64,000 nucleotides of DNA from Atrichornis clamosus (lineage: Eukaryota; Chordata; Aves; Passeriformes; Menuridae), in the NCBI GenBank assembly GCA_013400975.1, contig WBMZ01008948.1, forward strand, positions 124,001 through 188,000, in the 5' to 3' direction. Of the stretch, positions 60,001-64,000 are shown in pieces (the stretch's first letter is position 1; every line of letters starts with the position of its first letter). The position numbers and the translations under genes are program-made. A model generated the notes under the pieces. It searched no databases, had not been told where the DNA came from, and worked only from the letters and a program-made list of their open reading frames with translations.

Positions 60001-60487
60001 CCACTGCTACTCAGACCACGCCACTGTGCCCAGGTCTGTGGGGCAGCCACGGCGCCAGGGCCAGGAGGGGCTGGATGGAAATTCCTGTATATCCACAGTC
60101 GCAGGCCATGCCAGCCTTCCTGTACCTGGGGTGGGTGCAGCAGCTCGTGCCACCACTCCTGACAGGCTGCTCAAGGAGGGAACAGCCTGGGGCTGAAAAT
60201 TTGGGAGCTGCCAAGGAGCCCTGTCCTGGCACGGGGCAGGGATAGACGGCTCTGACGTGCTCTGGGTCAGGCTCTGGCACCTGGTTCCCAGGGCCCAAGG
60301 ACACCTCCGTCATGCATTTTACGTATTTGTTTCTAAAATGTATTTTACACTTGGAGGAAGGTCAGCAGAGGGGTTTTCTGAAATGTTCAGAAGTTTGGAG
60401 AATATGGAAGTGTCACCAGCCTGATGCTGTTTGCTGAGGTAGGGGTCATCAACTCAGTAACTTCAAATTAGAACTTTTCAGTGAAAT
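57050..60487. other. Non-coding sequence with a possible regulatory element
   Basis: No CR1 or secure exon. A strongly AT-rich run with repeated ATTAT and AAATATCAA motifs spans about 58138-58210. The segment 58860-59470 is described separately. Confidence 0.4.
58860..59470. promoter_or_regulatory. Candidate conserved non-coding element
   Basis: Repeat-free sequence with GATA-type sites in both orientations (CTTATCTTCTGG near 58911 and AGAGATAAGG near 59010) and several TAAT cores ('gtgtaatcattaatcatttg', 'cattaaaattaattgtttca'). The grouping of motifs suggests an enhancer, but that is inferred from composition only. Confidence 0.2.
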
Positions 60488-60650
60488 GATCACAGAATCA
60501 CAGGATGGTTTGGGTTGGAAGGGACCTTAAAGCCCATCTTCTTCCACCATGGGCAGGGACACCTTCCACTAAGCCAGGGTGCTCCAAACCTGTCCAGCCT
60601 GGCCTTGGACACTTCAGGGACGGGGCAGCAACAGCTTCTCTGGGCAATGA
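60488..60650 (-). mobile_element. CR1 LINE fragment, antisense
   Basis: 'gatcacagaatcacaggatg', 'gtttgggttggaagggacct', 'taaagcccatcttcttccac', 'agccagggtgctccaaacct' and 'gacggggcagcaacagcttc'. A few bases are lost after CCCATC compared with the copy at 38121. The element stops after CTCTGGGCAA. Confidence 0.94.
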
Positions 60651-61765
60651 GGAATGAATTTCAATACTGAAGAAAAGCAGGAAGAGAACAGCTCAGAGCA
60701 AGCCTGCACTTGAAGTTGTAACTTACAGAAAGAGAACAAGGGGGTATCCAAAGGGGATTTCTTGGGAGGAAAAGGTCCTGTCAATCACTACAGAACTTGC
60801 GTATAGAATCTGGGAGATGGGCAGGAAAACCTCTGGAGCAACTGCACGTGAAAAAGCATCTGGAATATTGCCCTCATTTGTTATCTGCAGGAAAAGCAGG
60901 GGGCAAGCATTTCACAGCTGAATCTGTAGAATCATGGCAAATTTAAGACAGGAATCTTGTGAGAGTTATAACACAATGGAAGTTTAAAAAATCCCACATG
61001 TATTGCCCAAAACACCCAAAAGCACTGATATTCAATGTATGTTCTTATTCCTTATGTTCTCCTGCAGCCAGAGTGAGTTGAGATGAGTCAGCTGAACACG
61101 AGAATCAAACCACACGTGCCTCAGCACGTGCTGCTCAGAGCTGGAATAACAAACCCACAGGACTCTGCTTTGAAACATCCATCAAAACACCTTCCTCCGA
61201 GAGCCAGTCCCACATCCCACGACACCCACAAGCCACGCTGCCTCCTCCCCCTCCCCACTGCTCTTCTGTCTCATACAGACCCACACTCTGCACACAGAGA
61301 GCTCATTCTGCACTTCTAAAGGCAGTGGGGAGACAACTAAAGCAAATACTTAATAGACGAGCTCAAATCTAAAGGCAATCAGGTCTCAAAAGTTTCCTTC
61401 CATGAGCACTTCTCCAATACACACTAAAATACTTTAAAAAATATTTATTTAAATTCACTAACACCCTTTTGGCTCCAAATTGGGTCAAATTATATAGAAC
61501 TGTGGACAGTGGTAACTGTTGGAATATTCTGGTTTTACCCACTGTAATGCCATGCTGGCAGTGGATTCATTTTCCACCCTTGTCACTCTTCCCCAGCTTT
61601 TGTTCATTTTTATAATTCAAGTTATGGCTGGGATAAAGTCACCAGGCAAACCACAACTCCCAGCACTACCTGAAACAATTCATTTCTTCCACCACAACTC
61701 GTCAGTTTATAAAAAGTTTAGTTCTAAAAAGAGCATGTCTGTGCTGGTTCTCTGGAGCTTCTAAT
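60651..61765. other. Non-coding sequence between two CR1 copies
   Basis: About 1.1 kb of unique sequence. I see no exon, RNA gene or repeat. Confidence 0.4.
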
Positions 61766-62128
61766 AGAGAATCATAAAGGTTGGAAATGACTTCCAAGAT
61801 TGAGTCCAACCTTTGACCAAATACCCCCATGCCCACTAATCCATTCCCCATGTGCCACATCTGCTCATTTCTTGAGCATTTCCAGGGAAGGGAACTCCAC
61901 CACTTCCCTGGGCAGCCCATTCCAATGTTTAAGTACTCTTTTAGTGAAGAAATTCCTCCTGATGTCCCGCCTGACCCTCCCCTGGCACAGCTGAGGCCAT
62001 TTCCACCCCTCCTGTCCCTGTTCCCTGGGAGCAGAGCCCAATCCCCCCTGGCTGTCCCCTCCTGTCAGGGACTTGTGCAGAGCCAGAAGGGCCCCCCTGA
62101 GCCTCCTTTGCTCCAGGCTGAACAACCC
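61766..62128 (-). mobile_element. Long CR1 LINE fragment, antisense
   Basis: Tail 'gagaatcataaaggttggaa', then 'cccccatgcccactaatcca', 'gcatttccagggaagggaac', 'gaagaaattcctcctgatgt', 'ccctcccctggcacagctga', 'gttccctgggagcagagccc' and 'ctcctttgctccaggctgaa'. The deeper region is collinear with 9607-10045 and 40411-40785. A plus-strand frame of 212 codons running from here to 62467 is mostly CR1. Confidence 0.94.
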
Positions 62129-62129
62129 A

Positions 62130-63035
62130 ATGAAAAATCAAGCCTCCATCCTCTCACGGTCCTTCCGCGACAGCCCCAACAAATAAAACCCTTGTGCACG
62201 CAGGGCTCAGAGCCTAAAAGGCAGCAGCACTCGAGTTTGCACACAGCAGACTCTTCTGCTGCCAAGAAACACACACTTGGAGGCACAAAGAGCCCCTCGA
62301 GTGCCCTTTGGCAGCTCCTGTTGCTGGCAGCGGCCGCGGGGCAGCGGCGGCTCCGGGCTGGCCAAGCAGCTGCTGACCAGGAGCAGCCGGCCAGCCCCGC
62401 GTCCCAGGGCCTGCTGGAAGCCAGCCACCCTCCCAGCCTCACGGAGAGCAGCCACACGGGGTGCTGATGACCTTGGGAATACAGGGTGTTCAAGCTGGGC
62501 AACGCCAGAAGAATCCTAAAAGCCTCTACACGTGGGGTTTTTTAAGGCATCGCCATTGCATCTCTTTTTTATTCATAGTTGCACAGCTCTCTTCGGTTAT
62601 AAATATTAAAAGCGTATATTTAAGCAATTTAAATGACCTTTCAGACCAACACAAGCAATTAGGACAGCTCCTAGCCAGCATCTGTTGTTAAATCCCCAGA
62701 AATGGGACAGCTGCAGCAGACTTTCACATTTCAAGTTGAAATTTCATAAATTGAGCACTTCAACCAAGGGCAACATCTTCAAAAGTTTGCAGGTACAGGG
62801 TCCAGCCACGGAACATTTTGTTATTATTATTATTTTATATGCAGAAATGGCTTGAAACAAGTTCAGAAATTCTGATGCTACAAGTCAGAATAATTAATCC
62901 TGTGTGTTTAGCCCATTTCAATTCTCCTCCACAGACAGCAGCTACCAACTTCTTTTGATTAATACCAGTAATTTAAGAGCAACATACTGCACCCCTTGTA
63001 GTTGCTAATTAGCCAGACCAGATTTTAAAAAAAGT
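62130..63035. other. Non-coding sequence with a small CpG cluster
   Basis: CpG-rich composition at about 62300-62460 (including 'cagcggccgcggggcagcgg') adjoins the CR1. Frames are open on both strands, so no product is called. A (TTA)n run lies at 62821-62834. Confidence 0.35.
62821..62834. repeat. (TTA)n short microsatellite
   Basis: Four to five TTA units followed by TTTATAT. Confidence 0.8.
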
Positions 63036-63178
63036 CACAGAATCACAAAATCACAGAATGGTTTTTGTTGGAAGGGACCTTAAAGCTCATCCAGTTCAAA
63101 CCCTGCCATGGGCAGGGATGCCCCCCACTAAATCAGGTTGCTCAGGACCCTATCCAACCTGGCCTTGGACACTTCCAG
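63036..63178 (-). mobile_element. CR1 LINE fragment, antisense
   Basis: The tail keeps three copies of the short terminal repeat (CACAGAATCACAAAATCACAG), then 'tttttgttggaagggacctt', 'gggcagggatgccccccact', 'aaatcaggttgctcaggacc' and 'tggccttggacacttccaga'. Confidence 0.94.
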
Positions 63179-63179
63179 A

Positions 63180-63950
63180 TATCAAAAGACTACCCAAAGA
63201 ATTATTTTTTTTCTCCTCATTTTTATTTTCCTTATAGGCAGACTGTCAGCCACACTAAGCCACAGCAGCGAAGCCGCATTTTCCCTTCTGTATCCCAAAG
63301 CAAGGTGCATTTCCAGCAACAGGAGCTCCCAAAGCCAGGCTGCAGCCACTCTGCAGGCAGGGGGTGTGGTGGATCCTCTGCAGCCCTGTCAGTGCTGAGG
63401 GCTGAGTTTCAGACAGCTCTGCCAGACGTGTGAAAGGCGAGTGTTGGTGCTGGTGTTTCAGCCTGGGCACGGAGGTGGCCGGATGAATTCACACTCCCAC
63501 GTGGCTCCCAGGGCAGCCTGGCAGGAGGGAAGCAGCACTGCCACACAGTTTTCTTGGCATGGACACAGGGACAGCAACCAGAGGAGCAGGTTTCTCTTAG
63601 CGCTGTGTTCACTGCAGCAAGAATGACAAAACCCAAACCAAACCCCAACAGCCAGCTGGTCCTTCAGCTATTAAAGTTACTGGGAGCGATGGCTACACAT
63701 GCTTACAGACTGTGTGATCTTCACAGTACAAAGGGAGGAGACTTTAATATTCTGGAGCAGTACCTGCCTTGAATCCCTGGGCCCAAATCAGCCCTGCCAC
63801 GGAGACTGAGCAGCTGAGCTCTGCCCAGTTAAATGTCACTGCAGTTTGTGCTGATGTTTGCAGAGAACTGAGCACTGAACCAGAAGTACAGTGAGAAAAG
63901 TGCCAGCAGTATTTATCCCAGAGGAAAAAAGTGAGTTTGTTTCCCGTAAA
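63180..63950. other. Non-coding sequence, no repeat recognised
   Basis: A GC-moderate unique stretch between two CR1 copies. Several overlapping frames of 60-122 codons on both strands show no known domain. Confidence 0.4.
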
Positions 63951-64000
63951 AGTTGTGGCTGCCCCATCCCTGGAAGTGTCCAAGGCCAGGCTGGATGGGG
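63951..64000 (+). mobile_element. CR1 LINE fragment, sense, cut by the window edge
   Basis: 'gttgtggctgccccatccct' followed by GGAAGTGTCCAAGGCCAGG and CTGGATGGGG. The 3' end must continue beyond the window. Confidence 0.9.

Noticed and set aside
61829..62467. A 212-codon plus-strand frame ending in a CpG-rich segment
   Set aside because: The first half is CR1; the second half is compositionally biased (A, Q, S) and open on both strands.

Overview
This is a vertebrate nuclear genomic window, almost certainly from a bird. It holds about nineteen fragments of CR1, the dominant avian LINE, with their characteristic 3' end: a 'GGTTGGAAGGGACCTTAAAG'-type block in antisense copies, or its complement in sense copies. 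There are no bacterial-type operons. No complete protein-coding gene can be supported from the sequence alone. Most of the open frames in the window are chance frames or lie across CR1 and minisatellite DNA.

Layout. Positions 1-11.97 kb are probably intronic relative to a minus-strand gene. They hold three CR1 copies and a purine-only minisatellite interrupted by a 167-base assembly gap. At 11967-12043 (minus strand) lies a candidate first coding exon with a near-perfect splice donor. It sits just downstream of a CpG-rich stretch (about 12.05-13.08 kb) that contains a polypurine tract, a GGAC microsatellite, a GC box and a CRE-like site, so this looks like a promoter reading leftwards. A second possible exon (120-195, minus) is phase-compatible. 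I could not recognise the protein. From 13.3 to 64 kb the window is upstream or intergenic DNA in which I see no secure exon. It contains CR1 copies in both orientations, including a tail-to-tail pair at 13.3-13.87 kb and a back-to-back pair at 39.9-40.8 kb. It also has microsatellites, small tandem duplications and several AT-rich stretches that look like conserved non-coding elements.

The most interesting non-catalogue signals are these: a 66-nt hairpin at 25541-25606 with 30-nt arms, a 6-nt loop and four G.U wobbles that all suit the plus-strand transcript; a 34-bp sequence present twice, exactly, in opposite orientation 3.3 kb apart (16521-16554 and 19859-19892) with no similarity in the flanks; a degenerate interstitial telomere-like array at 16658-16701; and a single N at 40701 between two copies of a 22-bp unit inside a CR1, probably an assembly artefact. 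I see no CRISPR array, no rRNA or tRNA gene, and no clear LTR element or DNA transposon.
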